This document shows positions 35,500-44,453 of a DNA stretch of 64,000 nt, piece after piece (the first letter of the stretch is position 1; each line of letters starts with the position of its first letter). Under the pieces are notes generated by a model. It had not been told where the DNA came from and ran no database searches. It saw nothing but the letters and a program-made list of their open reading frames with translations. The stretch is from contig NZ_JACGXS010000009.1 in the NCBI RefSeq assembly GCF_014117215.1, positions 62,001-126,000 on the forward strand, given 5' to 3'. This DNA comes from Stenotrophomonas tumulicola. GTDB taxonomy: Bacteria; Pseudomonadota; Gammaproteobacteria; Xanthomonadales; Xanthomonadaceae. A program made the position numbers and the translations under genes.

Positions 35500-35778
35500 T
35501 CACCGCTGCCGGTATTGCGCACGGGCGTTGGCGATGACGGCCTTCAGCAGGGCACGATCGGTGTGCCGCGAGATCGGCCGCGCGCCCAGCGCGATCGCCT
35601 TTTCGCGCAGCGGTGCGGGGACATCGTAGTGGGCGCCGCTGGCGAGGTCCTGGAACGCTCGCCGCGGGATGCCGAGCTGCATGGCCATGGCGTGCAGCTC
35701 GGGCAAGGTGTCGGCCATCAGGTGCGCCCAGCGCTCGCCGCGCCAGGGATGCACTGCATCGTCGATGTAGACCGTCAC
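35500..35778 (-). CDS. DUF4031-domain protein
   Basis: 92 aa, MTVYIDDAVHPWRGERWAHLMADTL at the start, matching the DUF4031 signature (MVYVDDMRAPFRGMVMCHL-like pattern with DD, WRG and H residues). No known function; structures suggest a nucleic-acid-related small fold. It lies in a run of three reverse-strand small genes and follows 17 bp after the upstream gene. Confidence 0.8.
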   Translation of the reverse strand: MTVYIDDAVHPWRGERWAHLMADTLPELHAMAMQLGIPRRAFQDLASGAHYDVPAPLREKAIALGARPISRHTDRALLKAVIANARAQYRQR

Positions 35779-35795
35779 CGTAGCGTCGCCTGGGC

Positions 35796-36317
35796 TCAGG
35801 CCTGCGGCTTCTCGTCCGCAGCTGCCGGTGCTTCGGCAGGGGTTTCCACGGCAGCCTCTGCATCTGCATCAGCCACGTCGGCATCAGCCGCGACATCGGC
35901 TGCTTCCAGCGCTTCGCCAGCGGCGTCTTCGGCATCGATGGTGTCGAATTCCGCGGCCAGCTCGTCCAGGTAGGCGTCGGCGTCGAGGTTCTTCTCCGCC
36001 GCGACTGCGTTGATCATCGCGCCCAGGCCTTCGGAGTACTGCAGTTCGACGATGCGGCCTTCCTTGCCCTGCACGTTGGCGAGGTGCTTGAGCATGGCCA
36101 GCATCGGCATCGGATCGTCAGCGTTGCCCATGGTCTGGCCGCCGATGGAAAGCAGCCACTGACGGCCCTGCAGGCCGATGGCGGCGACCACCTGGCCTTC
36201 TTCGTTGGTCAGCACGGCGTGGTTCTGCACCTGCTGCTGGTCGCCCAGGCGCAGGAACGGACGCTTGGCCTGCTGCTTCTTGCGCTTGTCGCGCTTTGCT
36301 TTGGACAGCTTGGACAT
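35796..36317 (-). CDS. Conserved hypothetical with basic N-terminus and Ala/Asp/Glu-rich tail
   Basis: 173 aa. A Lys/Arg-rich start (MSKLSKAKRDKRKKQQAKRP) is followed by a beta-rich central domain (VVAAIGLQGRQWLLSIGGQTM) and a tail of about 55 residues made almost only of Ala, Asp, Glu and Val (ADADVADADAEAAVETPAEA). The charge split suggests a nucleic-acid or protein adaptor, but I do not recognise a named family. It is 17 bp upstream of the DUF4031 gene and may share its transcript. Confidence 0.7.
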   Translation of the reverse strand: MSKLSKAKRDKRKKQQAKRPFLRLGDQQQVQNHAVLTNEEGQVVAAIGLQGRQWLLSIGGQTMGNADDPMPMLAMLKHLANVQGKEGRIVELQYSEGLGAMINAVAAEKNLDADAYLDELAAEFDTIDAEDAAGEALEAADVAADADVADADAEAAVETPAEAPAAADEKPQA

Positions 36318-36409
36318 GGGATGGGGCTACCTGCAAAAGGAAAGACGACCATTGTAAGGGGCCATCGCAGGCCGCGCTCAGCAGCGTGGGGACGGGGCCT
36401 GGTACGGAA

Positions 36410-36877
36410 TCAGCCTGCCTGCCCGGCTTCGGCCCCGCCACGCTGCAGTGGATCGGGATACGGCTCTCCATTCGCGGTGAACGACAGTGAGACCGAGTTC
36501 ATGCAGTGGCGTTCAAAGGTGGGCGGTGGGCCGTCGGGGAACACGTGGCCAAGATGGCTGCCGCAACGCGCGCAGGTCACCTCGGTGCGGATCATGCCGT
36601 GGCTGACATCGCGGATTTCACGCACGTGTTCCGGCGCGAAAGGAGCGAAGAAGCTGGGCCAGCCGGTGCCGGAATCGAACTTGGTGCTGGAACGGAACAA
36701 CGGCAGGGCGCACAGGCGGCAGCAGTAGACGCCGTCGCGCTTGTTGTCCAGGAACACGCCGCAGAACGGCGCTTCGGTACCGTGCTGGAGCAGCACGCGC
36801 GCTTCATCTGGGCTGAGGCTGGCGACCAACGCCTGGCGCTGTGCGTCGGTGGGGGGCGTGAGATCGAAGTCGCTCAT
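36410..36877 (-). CDS. msrB: Peptide methionine (R)-S-oxide reductase, cytosolic
   Basis: 155 aa from the ATG at 36877 with AGGAG 7 nt upstream. Zinc site Cys53/Cys56 and Cys102/Cys105 (CRLC, CARC), substrate motifs SGTGWPSFF and [11 protein letters not shown], and catalytic Cys125 in RHCMNS. Two further Cys (Cys39 in APFCGVF, Cys52) could serve as resolving thiols. No export signal, so it repairs Met-R-sulfoxide in cytosolic proteins. A second, exported MsrB is encoded at 60448-61011. Confidence 0.93.
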   Translation of the reverse strand: MSDFDLTPPTDAQRQALVASLSPDEARVLLQHGTEAPFCGVFLDNKRDGVYCCRLCALPLFRSSTKFDSGTGWPSFFAPFAPEHVREIRDVSHGMIRTEVTCARCGSHLGHVFPDGPPPTFERHCMNSVSLSFTANGEPYPDPLQRGGAEAGQAG

Positions 36878-37001
36878 GCGGGTTCTCCTGGGGGATGCAG
36901 TGCAGATGGGGCCTGCGCTGCCGTCATGCAAGCGTGGGCCATTCATGGCGGGCACACGGAAAGCGCTGCATCCTGCAGTTCTTCGACGCTGGAGTCGTGC
37001 C

Positions 37002-37412
37002 ATGAACCGTTCACCGATCCTGTTGCTGGGACTGCTGCTGCCTGTGATGGCGTCGGCGCAGATCGCTTCGCCGTCCAGCCCGACCTCCACCCGCGGCGCC
37101 ACCCAGGTGACCGCGCCGCCGCAGCCGCCGGCTCCGCAGCCGGCCAGGCCGGTGCAGCCTGCGCCGCCATCGCCGGTGCAGGCACCGCGTCCCATCGCCG
37201 CGCCGCCGCCAGCGGCCGGGCCGATCCGCAGCACTGGTCCGGCCCAGGTGGCGCCGCGGCCGGCAAGCACGGCACCGGCGAAAGTCTATGACCGCGATGG
37301 GCGCATCATTCCTGGGGTGAAGCCGGCCGGCCAGAACCGGGTATTCGACTCGCGCACTGGCCGCTATTACGACAGCGTGCCGCAGGGTACGGATTCGAAG
37401 ATCAAGCCCTGA
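37002..37412 (+). CDS. Exported Pro-rich hypothetical protein
   Basis: 136 aa from the ATG at 37002. A signal peptide ([18 protein letters not shown]) leads into a Pro/Ala-rich stretch of about 70 residues ([20 protein letters not shown]) and a C-terminal segment [32 protein letters not shown]. The Pro-rich spacer suggests an extended periplasmic protein or wall-crossing linker. No family recognised. It is divergent from the cytosolic msrB. Confidence 0.65.
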   Translation: MNRSPILLLGLLLPVMASAQIASPSSPTSTRGATQVTAPPQPPAPQPARPVQPAPPSPVQAPRPIAAPPPAAGPIRSTGPAQVAPRPASTAPAKVYDRDGRIIPGVKPAGQNRVFDSRTGRYYDSVPQGTDSKIKP

Positions 37413-37479
37413 TCGAGCAACAGCAACAGCAACAGCTAACGTCAAAAGCAACAGCTGCAGGGCTGGGGGTTGGTAGGGC

Positions 37480-37565
37480 GGGGTGGGTTGGCGGGACGCG
37501 CCGTGAACCCGTCCATGGGGGCTCCTGTTCGGCTCCTGCCTCACAAGGTCCCGCCAACCCACCCC
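37480..37565. repeat. Perfect 18-bp inverted repeat with 50-nt loop
   Basis: GGGGTGGGTTGGCGGGAC (37480-37497) pairs with GTCCCGCCAACCCACCCC (37548-37565). The 50-nt loop contains CCGTGAACCCGTCCATGGGG. The element is far longer than a SMAG unit and lacks GTAG ends. Similar GGCGGGAC...GTCCCGCC units are, from memory, frequent in Xanthomonadaceae intergenic DNA, so this is likely a second repeat family. Confidence 0.75.
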
Positions 37566-37596
37566 GACCCCCCTTCGACAGGTCCATGCGGCGTCG

Positions 37597-37716
37597 GATA
37601 GCGCCGGGCCATGCCCGGCGGAATGGGGTGATGGGGATGGGTAGAGCGGGTCCATGACCCGCTGCTCTTGTTTCCGGTGCCGCGCCAACGGCAGCGGGGC
37701 ATGGCCCCGCTCTACC
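37597..37716. repeat. Cluster of three SMAG-type palindromes
   Basis: Three elements: ATAGCGCCGGGCCATGCCCGGCG (37597-37620, a GTAG variant), GGTAGAGCGGGTCCATGACCCGC (from 37640) and an inverted GCGGGGCATGGCCCCGCTCTACC (37694-37716). Each has the central GCCATGC or equivalent. They differ in arm sequence, so they are separate subfamily members rather than a tandem copy. Confidence 0.75.
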
Positions 37717-37823
37717 ATTTTTTTCTTGCGCGGCAGGCGGCCACCCGCCCGGCCACCCCCCCAGATGCAGCCCGAAAGCCCACCAGCCGCGAGGGGGCTC
37801 CGCCCGTTCGACCACCCCCGCGG

Positions 37824-38303
37824 TCAATCGGGTACCGGCAGGCTCCAGGTCTCCTTCACCTCTTCCATCACGATGTAACTCTTGGACTCACGCACGTGTG
37901 GCAGGGTCAGCAGGGTGCTGCCCAGCAACTTGCGATAGGAGGCCATCTCGCTGATGCGGGCCTTCAGCAGGTAATCGAAGTCGCCCGATACCAGGTGGCA
38001 TTCCAGCACGTTTGGCAGCTTCAGCGCCGAGCGGCGGAACTCCTCGAAGATGTCGCCGGATTTGTAGGCCAGGCTGATCTCGACGAAGACCAGCAGGCTG
38101 GCTTTCAGCGCGGTCGGATCCAGATGGGCGTGGTAACCGGTGATGATGCGTTCGCGCTCCAGCCGCCGCACGCGCTCGGTGCATGGGGTGGTCGACAGTC
38201 CGACGCGTTCGCCCAGCTCGGTGAAGGAAATCCGGCCTTCGTCCTGCAGGATGCGCAGGATCTTCCTGTCAATTTTGTCCAGGTCACGGGTGCGCGATGC
38301 CAT
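37824..38303 (-). CDS. Lrp/AsnC-family regulator
   Basis: 159 aa. The N-terminal HTH (KIDRKILRILQDEGRISFTELGERVGLSTTPCTERVRRLE) and the C-terminal RAM domain (about 80-150, GDFDYLLKARISEMASYRKLLGSTLLTLPHV) are typical. It is divergent from dadA, separated by 148 bp, and is a likely local regulator of the dadA-alr pair, as in other gammaproteobacteria where Lrp-type proteins control D-alanine catabolism (E. coli Lrp, P. aeruginosa DadR). Confidence 0.9.
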   Translation of the reverse strand: MASRTRDLDKIDRKILRILQDEGRISFTELGERVGLSTTPCTERVRRLERERIITGYHAHLDPTALKASLLVFVEISLAYKSGDIFEEFRRSALKLPNVLECHLVSGDFDYLLKARISEMASYRKLLGSTLLTLPHVRESKSYIVMEEVKETWSLPVPD

Positions 38304-38451
38304 GCCTTCGCCTTTGAATGTTGTATTTCAGTGGAATATCCTGCTCTGCTTTCAAAAATCGAGCAAATACGCTGGCTTGTGCTGACTATACTTCCCTGAT
38401 TATGGTCCCGGCGTGCTTCTGCGCAGGGGAATGATCGGGTTGGAGAGTCAC

Positions 38452-39756
38452 ATGCGCGTACTGATCCTCGGCAGCGGCGTCATCGGCACCACCAGTGCCT
38501 GGTACCTGCGCCAGGCGGGTTTCGAAGTCACGGTCGTCGACCGCCAGCCCGGTCCGGCGCTGGAAACCAGTTTTGCCAATGCCGGCCAGCTGTCGTTCGG
38601 CTATACCTCGCCGTGGGCGGCACCCGGCGTGCCGAGGAAGGCCATCGGCTGGCTGTTCGAGAAGCACGCGCCGTTGGCGATCCGGCCGGGCATGGACCTG
38701 GCCCAGTACCGTTGGCTGTGGCGGATGCTGCGCAACTGTACGCACGAGCGTTATGCCATCAACAAGGCGCGCATGGTGCGCATGTCCGAATACAGCCGCG
38801 ACTGCCTGAACCAGCTGCGCGAGGAAACCGGCATCGATTACGAAGGCCGTGAGCTGGGCACCACGCAGCTGTTCCGCACCCAGCAGCAACTGGATGCTTC
38901 CGCGCAGGACATCGAAGTGCTGGCCCAGTACGGCGTGCCCTACGAAGTGCTGGATCGCGCCGGCATCATCGCCGCCGAGCCGGCGCTGGCCCACGTGGAC
39001 GGGTTGGTTGGTGCGCTGCGCCTGCCGCGCGACCAGACCGGCGACTGCCAGCTGTTCACCCGTCGGCTGGCGGCGATGGCGGCCGCAGCAGGGGTGGAAT
39101 TCCGCTACGACGTGGATATCGCCGGCGTGGAGCACGATGGCGACCGCATCACCGGCGTGCGGGTGGACGGCAAGCTGGAAACCGCTGATCGCTACGTGGT
39201 GGCGCTGGGCAGTTATTCGCCGGCGCTGGTGGCACCGTTGGGACTGGACCTGCCGGTATATCCGCTGAAGGGCTACTCGCTGACCCTGCCGATCACCGAC
39301 CCGGCCATGGCGCCGACGTCGACCATCCTCGACGAAAGCTACAAGGTGGCGGTGACCCGCTTCGACAACCGGATCCGCGTGGGCGGCATGGCCGAGGTGG
39401 CCGGCTTCGACCTGTCCCTGTCCCCGCGCCGCCGGCAGACGCTGGAGCTGGTAGTAGGCGACCTGTACCCGAAGGGCGGTGACCTGTCGCGCGCGGAGTT
39501 CTGGACCGGGCTGCGTCCGGCCACGCCGGATGGCACGCCGGTGATCGGTGCCACGCCCTTCCGCAACCTGTTCCTCAACACCGGGCATGGCACGCTGGGC
39601 TGGACCATGGCCTGTGGATCCGGGCGTTACCTGGCCGACCTCATGAGTGCGCGCCAGCCGCAGATCAGCACCGAAGGCCTGGACATCTTCCGTTACGGCG
39701 GCAAGGCCATTGCATCGCATGTGGAGAGCCGCGAATGCGCCCTGCCCGTGCGTTGA
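38452..39756 (+). CDS. dadA: D-amino acid dehydrogenase small subunit
   Basis: 434 aa from the ATG at 38452 with GGAGAG upstream. The FAD-binding Rossmann motif is [19 protein letters not shown], followed by [20 protein letters not shown], the DadA-specific segment [12 protein letters not shown] and the C-terminal [16 protein letters not shown]. DadA oxidises D-alanine to pyruvate at the membrane and passes electrons to the respiratory chain. It overlaps the alanine racemase gene by 22 bp, so L-alanine is turned into D-alanine and then oxidised. Confidence 0.94.
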   Translation: MRVLILGSGVIGTTSAWYLRQAGFEVTVVDRQPGPALETSFANAGQLSFGYTSPWAAPGVPRKAIGWLFEKHAPLAIRPGMDLAQYRWLWRMLRNCTHERYAINKARMVRMSEYSRDCLNQLREETGIDYEGRELGTTQLFRTQQQLDASAQDIEVLAQYGVPYEVLDRAGIIAAEPALAHVDGLVGALRLPRDQTGDCQLFTRRLAAMAAAAGVEFRYDVDIAGVEHDGDRITGVRVDGKLETADRYVVALGSYSPALVAPLGLDLPVYPLKGYSLTLPITDPAMAPTSTILDESYKVAVTRFDNRIRVGGMAEVAGFDLSLSPRRRQTLELVVGDLYPKGGDLSRAEFWTGLRPATPDGTPVIGATPFRNLFLNTGHGTLGWTMACGSGRYLADLMSARQPQISTEGLDIFRYGGKAIASHVESRECALPVR

Positions 39757-40805
39757 TCGACCTGCAGGCGCTGCGCAGCAATTACCGGCTGGCACGCGAA
39801 CTGGGTGGTGGCAAGGCGTTGGCGGTGGTCAAGGCCGATGCCTACGGCCACGGCGCGGTGCGCTGTGCGCAGGCGCTGGAGGCCGATGCCGATGGTTTTG
39901 CGGTGGCCGCGATCGAGGAAGCACTGGAACTGCGGGCAGCGGGTATCCGTGCGCCGATCCTGTTGCTGGAAGGCTTCTTCGAGGCCAGCGAATTGCCGCT
40001 GATCGCCGAACACGACCTGTGGACGGCGGTTGGCTCGCCCTGGCAGGTGGATGCATTGGCGGCATATGAGGGACCGGCGGCCATCACGGTGTGGTTGAAG
40101 CTGGACAGCGGCATGCACCGGTTGGGGCTGGACGTGGCGGCATTCCGGGCGGCGCACGCACGGCTTTCGGCGCTGCCGCAGGTGGCTGGCGTAGTCATGA
40201 TGACCCACCTGGCGCGCGCCGACGAGCTGGACAGCGAGCGGACCCATGAGCAGGCCGCGACTTTCGCCGAGGCGATCAAGGGCCTGCCTGGCGAGACCAG
40301 CGTGTGCAATTCGCCGGCGCTGCTGGGCTGGCCCGACGTACGCAGCGACTGGGTGCGCCCGGGCCTGATGCTGTATGGCGCCAATCCGCTGGCTGCAGCG
40401 TCTGCGCTGACCGCCCGCCTGCGGCCGGTGATGAACATGCGGTCAAAGGTGATCGCCGAACGCTGGATCGAAGCGGGCGAGCCGGTGGGTTATGGCGCGC
40501 GTTTCGTCGCCAGCGAGCGCACCCGTGTTGGCGTGGTGGCGATGGGATATGCGGACGGTTACCCGCAGTTCGCGCCCAACGGCACGCCGGTGGTGATCGA
40601 TGGCCAGCCGGGCGTGCTGATCGGGCGGGTGTCGATGGACATGCTGACGGTGGACCTGACCACGCATCCGCAGGCAGGCGTGGGCAGCGACGTGGAGTTG
40701 TGGGGAGGGCAGGCACTCAGCCTGTCCGAACTGGCTCCGCGCTGCGGAGTCAGTGCCTACCAGCTGCCATGCGCGGTGAAACGGGTACGGCGCGAGTACG
40801 CTTGA
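39735..40805 (+). CDS. alr: Catabolic alanine racemase (DadX-type)
   Basis: 356 aa starting inside dadA (22-bp overlap). PLP lysine Lys33 in [11 protein letters not shown] and the opposite catalytic Tyr253 in [18 protein letters not shown] are both in place. Sequence ends as a full family member. Coupling to dadA and a neighbouring Lrp regulator indicates the catabolic racemase (dadX), though it may also feed cell-wall D-alanine. It ends 4 bp before a GC-rich terminator hairpin. Confidence 0.93.
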   Translation: MRPARALIDLQALRSNYRLARELGGGKALAVVKADAYGHGAVRCAQALEADADGFAVAAIEEALELRAAGIRAPILLLEGFFEASELPLIAEHDLWTAVGSPWQVDALAAYEGPAAITVWLKLDSGMHRLGLDVAAFRAAHARLSALPQVAGVVMMTHLARADELDSERTHEQAATFAEAIKGLPGETSVCNSPALLGWPDVRSDWVRPGLMLYGANPLAAASALTARLRPVMNMRSKVIAERWIEAGEPVGYGARFVASERTRVGVVAMGYADGYPQFAPNGTPVVIDGQPGVLIGRVSMDMLTVDLTTHPQAGVGSDVELWGGQALSLSELAPRCGVSAYQLPCAVKRVRREYA

Positions 40806-40809
40806 AGAA

Positions 40810-40837
40810 GGGCCGATCCCCGGCGGGGATGCGGCCC
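40810..40837. terminator. Hairpin between alr and the DUF3016 gene
   Basis: GGGCCGATCCCC (40810-40821) and GGGGATGCGGCCC (40825-40837) form a stem with a small mismatch and a 3-nt loop. It lies 4 nt past the alr stop and 14 nt before the stop of a convergent gene, so it can serve both. There is no T run. Confidence 0.5.
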
Positions 40838-40851
40838 TGGGCCCCTGGGCA

Positions 40852-41424
40852 TCAGTTCGCGGCGATCTGCTTGGCCAGGTCGCGGCGCACCCAGTCGTCG
40901 ATCAGCTTCTTCTCATAGCGCAGCGGGTCGCTGTCGCCCTGCCTCCCGGTGCCGCCGTGCAGGAAGCCGGAATCGCGCAGGGTCGCCTCGCCTTGGTCCA
41001 GGACCTGGCCGTCGCCGCCCTTCAACGTATATTCGAACTGGATGCGCGGCGGATAGATGTCACGCAGGATCCGGATGTCGTTGGCACGCGGTCCGTGCCA
41101 GGGCTCGAAATCACCGGCGCGCTTGATGTCCACCATCGTGATGTCCAGCGTCTGGCCAGGTTGCAGCGTCTTGGTGGCCGCGCTGCGGAACTGCTTGGCC
41201 AACTGCTGGACCCAGTCGCCGCGTTCGGCCTCGAAGCGGTTCGGGCTGTTGCGCAGCTCGGTGAACGTGCGTGGATCGTTCCACTGCACGCTGACGGGAC
41301 CTTCAGCCTGCAGCGCACGGGGGGCCTGCGGGTCGGTGACGGTGCGCGGGGCGGCAATGGCCGTGGCGGCCAGCATGGCGAGCGAGCCTGCCAGCAGCAG
41401 GCGGTGAAGCGAGAGACGGCTCAT
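40852..41424 (-). CDS. DUF3016-family exported protein
   Basis: 190 aa from the ATG at 41424. The signal peptide is LLLAGSLAMLAATAIAA. The mature part contains VSVQWNDPRTFTELRNSPNRFEA and LDITMVDIKRAGDFEPWHGPRANDIRI..RDIYPPRIQFEY, the conserved DUF3016 blocks. Members are periplasmic proteins of unknown function that are common in Xanthomonadaceae. Convergent with alr. Confidence 0.85.
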   Translation of the reverse strand: MSRLSLHRLLLAGSLAMLAATAIAAPRTVTDPQAPRALQAEGPVSVQWNDPRTFTELRNSPNRFEAERGDWVQQLAKQFRSAATKTLQPGQTLDITMVDIKRAGDFEPWHGPRANDIRILRDIYPPRIQFEYTLKGGDGQVLDQGEATLRDSGFLHGGTGRQGDSDPLRYEKKLIDDWVRRDLAKQIAAN

Positions 41425-41694
41425 GACCTGACTCCAGGCGCCGTAGCACGGCGCGATTATCGTGTAACTGCAGTGTGGGCCCGCATGCAGGGCGGAACAA
41501 GCGCCTGCGGCCGCCACGCCGGCGTGCCGCTTAGTGGCAATTCATCACCGTGGACATGACCATTGGTGCTTGACGCTGCGAATACGCTGTCTGGACCATG
41601 CTATGTCCCTGTTACCGGCTTGCGCACGCCCTTGTCCCCAGTCAATTCAATCCTGGAAACACTGCCCCGACCTTCCCTGGCCGGCCAAGGCTCC

Positions 41695-43656
41695 ATGCAT
41701 GGCGAACTGCTGGACCAGATGAATGCCGGTTTCTGCGTCCTCCAGGTGTTGTTCGAGGGGGACCGACCGGTGGACTATGTCTTCCTCGAAGTGAACGACG
41801 CCTTCGAGCGCCATACCGGCCTGGTGGACGCGGTGGGCAAGCGCATGATGCAACTGGAGCCGAACCACGAATCGGAGTGGCTGCGCATCTATGGACATGT
41901 GGCGCGTACCGGTGAGCCGACGCAGTTCGAGCTGGAAGCCAAGGCGCTGGGACGGTCCTATTCGGTGGATGCGGTACGCGTCGGTGCTGCGGGAGAGAAC
42001 AAGGTCGGCGTGCTGTTCTTCGACGTCAGCGTACGCAAGCGCATGGAAGGCGAGCTGGGTGAAAGCGAAGCGCGTTTCAGCGCCTTGGCCGATGGCCTGC
42101 CGATGCCTGTCTGGGTGCTGGATGCGCAGGGCCACGCACGCTTCGTCAACAGTGCCTTCACCGAGTTCTTCGGCGGTGACGAGAACCGGGTGCCGGAAGA
42201 CGTCTGGCGCGGCCTGGTGCATCCGGATGACGCCTCCGTGTTCGATTATGAGCTGCGCGAGGCACTGGCTGCGCAGCGTTCGATGCAGACGCTGGTTCGC
42301 GCGCGGCGCGCCGACGGCGAGTGGCGCTGGCTGGAGATGAATGCCCGGCCACGGTTTTCCAGGGCCGGCCATTTCATCGGCCTGGCAGGAAGCAGTCCGG
42401 ACGTCACCGAGCGCCGCGAGATCGAACTGGCGCGCGAGGAGTTGTTGCAGTCCGAACGCGCGGCGCGCAGTGCGGCGGAAAACACCGCGCGGTTGAAGGA
42501 CGAATTCCTGGCCACGCTGTCGCATGAGCTGCGTACGCCGCTGACGACCATCCTGGGCTGGAGCGAACTGCTGCTGCAGCGCGTGGACGCCGACAGCCCG
42601 CTGCGCAAGGGACTGGGTGTTATCGCCAGCAGCGCCACCGCACAGAAGCGGCTGATCTCGGACATGCTGGACCTGAGCAGCATGCTGCTGGGCAAGGTGC
42701 AACTGGAAGTGGAAGTGCTGGACCTGTGCGACCAGATGCGCGAAGCGATGGGCGCGCAGGAACTGGTGGCCGAAGGCAAGGCGCTGGACGTCAGCCTGGA
42801 ACTGCCCGAAGGGCCCTGCCTGGTACTGGGCGATGCCACGCGCATGCAGCAGGTGCTGTGGAACCTGATGTCCAATGCGATCAAATTCACCCCTGCCGAG
42901 GGCAAGGTGAAGCTGCGCCTGGAGGACGCCGCCGATGGCTGGCAGATGACCGTGCAGGACAGTGGTGATGGCATCGCGCCTGAATTCCTCAACCATCTGT
43001 TCGGACGTTTCCGCCAGGCCGACGGGACCACCACGCGCCGCCATGGCGGGCTGGGCCTGGGGCTGGCGATCGTGCAGCAGCTGGTGGAACTGCACGGCGG
43101 CACGGTGACCGCCGCCAGCGATGGCCATGGCCACGGTGCCACCTTCACCGTACGGCTGCCGCGCTACCAGCCTGGGCAGAACGCGCGCCCGCTGCGCGAG
43201 GTGGTCAGTGGCGGGCCGATCATCGAGGCGGTGATCGAACCCTATCCGCTGCGCGGCCTGCACGTGCTGGCGGTGGAAGACCAGGTGGAAGTGCTGGAAT
43301 ACCTGCGTCGCATGCTGGAGGAGCAGGGGGCATCGGTGACCGCCGCCGCATCGGCAGGGGAGGCGCTGGCGCTGCTGGCCGAGAACCAGCATGAAGAGTT
43401 CGACGTGCTGCTGACCGATATCGGCATGCCGGGCATGGATGGCTATGGCCTGATCCGCACGCTGCGCGAAGACATGGCCGTGGATGCCGATGCATTGCCT
43501 GCGGTGGCGGTAACGGCGCTGGCACGTGCCGACGACCGCCGTCGCGCGCTGGCATCGGGCTTCCAGGAGCATGTCGCCAAACCGTACTCGGTGGCCCAGC
43601 TGGTGTCCGCGGTACGCCATGTGCGCGCGCCGCCGACGCGCGCCGCGTTGCATTGA
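41695..43656 (+). CDS. Hybrid sensor histidine kinase (PAS-PAS-HK-REC)
   Basis: 653 aa from the ATG at 41695 with AAGG 7 nt upstream; the frame is open further up (TTG at 41563), so a longer form is possible. The first PAS domain starts at LLDQMNAGFCVLQVLF, the second at RFSALADGLPMPVWVLDAQGHARFV. The kinase has LATLSHELRTPLT with His277, then an HATPase_c domain (SNAIKFTP, GGLGLGLAIVQQLVELHGG). The C-terminal receiver has Asp575 in LLTDIGMPGMDG. There are no membrane helices, so it senses a cytoplasmic signal. A small DUF3247 gene follows 33 bp downstream. Confidence 0.9.
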   Translation: MHGELLDQMNAGFCVLQVLFEGDRPVDYVFLEVNDAFERHTGLVDAVGKRMMQLEPNHESEWLRIYGHVARTGEPTQFELEAKALGRSYSVDAVRVGAAGENKVGVLFFDVSVRKRMEGELGESEARFSALADGLPMPVWVLDAQGHARFVNSAFTEFFGGDENRVPEDVWRGLVHPDDASVFDYELREALAAQRSMQTLVRARRADGEWRWLEMNARPRFSRAGHFIGLAGSSPDVTERREIELAREELLQSERAARSAAENTARLKDEFLATLSHELRTPLTTILGWSELLLQRVDADSPLRKGLGVIASSATAQKRLISDMLDLSSMLLGKVQLEVEVLDLCDQMREAMGAQELVAEGKALDVSLELPEGPCLVLGDATRMQQVLWNLMSNAIKFTPAEGKVKLRLEDAADGWQMTVQDSGDGIAPEFLNHLFGRFRQADGTTTRRHGGLGLGLAIVQQLVELHGGTVTAASDGHGHGATFTVRLPRYQPGQNARPLREVVSGGPIIEAVIEPYPLRGLHVLAVEDQVEVLEYLRRMLEEQGASVTAAASAGEALALLAENQHEEFDVLLTDIGMPGMDGYGLIRTLREDMAVDADALPAVAVTALARADDRRRALASGFQEHVAKPYSVAQLVSAVRHVRAPPTRAALH

Positions 43657-43689
43657 ACATCCACGATACCCGGAGAGGTTGACGCCGCC

Positions 43690-43983
43690 ATGTCCCGTAC
43701 CGCGCCCCGCATCCATCTCGACCCGGCCCGCATCGCTGCGCTGGAAGCCCTGCTACCGCAGCTCAATGATGGAACGCGTGTCGAGCTGACCCTGTCCGAC
43801 GGGCGCCGCGTGCTGGGGACCGTGGCGGTGCGGCCGACGCTGCAGCAGTACCGCGACGCCGGCGGTGACGAAGGCAGCAACGGACAACTGCGGCTGGACG
43901 ACCTGGACACGCCGGTGCAGCAGCACGTGGTGTGGCTGGACGAAATAGCGGCCATTCGCACGCTGCCGCCGATCGCCGGCTAG
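43690..43983 (+). CDS. DUF3247-family protein
   Basis: 97 aa. Contains the family core LLPQLNDGTRVELTLSDGRRVLGTVAVRPTLQQYRDAGGDEG and the end VVWLDEIAAI. A small conserved Xanthomonadaceae protein that resembles an SH3-like beta barrel. Function unknown. It follows the hybrid kinase by 33 bp and may be co-transcribed. Confidence 0.82.
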   Translation: MSRTAPRIHLDPARIAALEALLPQLNDGTRVELTLSDGRRVLGTVAVRPTLQQYRDAGGDEGSNGQLRLDDLDTPVQQHVVWLDEIAAIRTLPPIAG

Positions 43984-44025
43984 CGCAGCCAGCGACTGCC
44001 CTGGCCGGCGCGCTTCGGCCCCCGG

Positions 44026-44289
44026 TCAATGCTCGAACAGGGACGCCTCCGCCTCGAAGCGGCGTTCGTACGCCCTTTCGTCGGCGACCCGGGTCACTTC
44101 CTCATCTGCCATGTCCGGGGCCCCGTACACCGCATAGGCCACGCTGCCGTCTGCCGTCTTGCCGAGCTGGTGCAGCCGATAGCGTGAATGCCCGCCACCG
44201 GTGTCCTGGGGGTAATGCACCGGCGGATGGCTGCCCTCCAGATCCATTTCGCTGTTGTCGACCACGCCACCGACGAACAAAGCACGCAT
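44026..44289 (-). CDS. Small conserved hypothetical protein
   Basis: 87 aa, MRALFVGGVVDNSEMDLEG at the start. A His-rich middle (HPPVHYPQDTGGGHSRYRLHQLG) and an Ala/Glu-rich C-terminus are seen; no membrane or signal segment. I do not recognise a family. It is divergent from rsmC and convergent with the DUF3247 gene. Confidence 0.6.
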   Translation of the reverse strand: MRALFVGGVVDNSEMDLEGSHPPVHYPQDTGGGHSRYRLHQLGKTADGSVAYAVYGAPDMADEEVTRVADERAYERRFEAEASLFEH

Positions 44290-44453
44290 GGGATATCTCC
44301 TTGGATTCGAGGGGTCCCTTACCCTGACCGCTGGTGCGTTCGCGCCGCATCAAGGGGACGTTTGCATTTCGCAAAGCCGCGCCGCGCCGCCAAGCTGCGG
44401 GTGGCGACCCGGTACAATGGGTGCCCCCCGAGATACCAAGGCTTACCCGCCCG

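Larger units (their letters stand above)
37413..37823. other. Gene-free stretch carrying repeats
   Basis: A 411-bp stretch with no gene. It begins with a short CAGCAA-type simple repeat right after the Pro-rich gene, then carries the 18-bp inverted repeat at 37480-37565 and a cluster of three SMAG elements at 37597-37716. The rest, up to the Lrp gene stop, shows no recognisable signal. Confidence 0.6.

Noticed and set aside
41563..41695. TTG/GTG starts at 41563/41566 for the hybrid kinase
   Set aside because: The extension of 44 residues has no domain and lacks a ribosome site, whereas the ATG at 41695 has AAGG.
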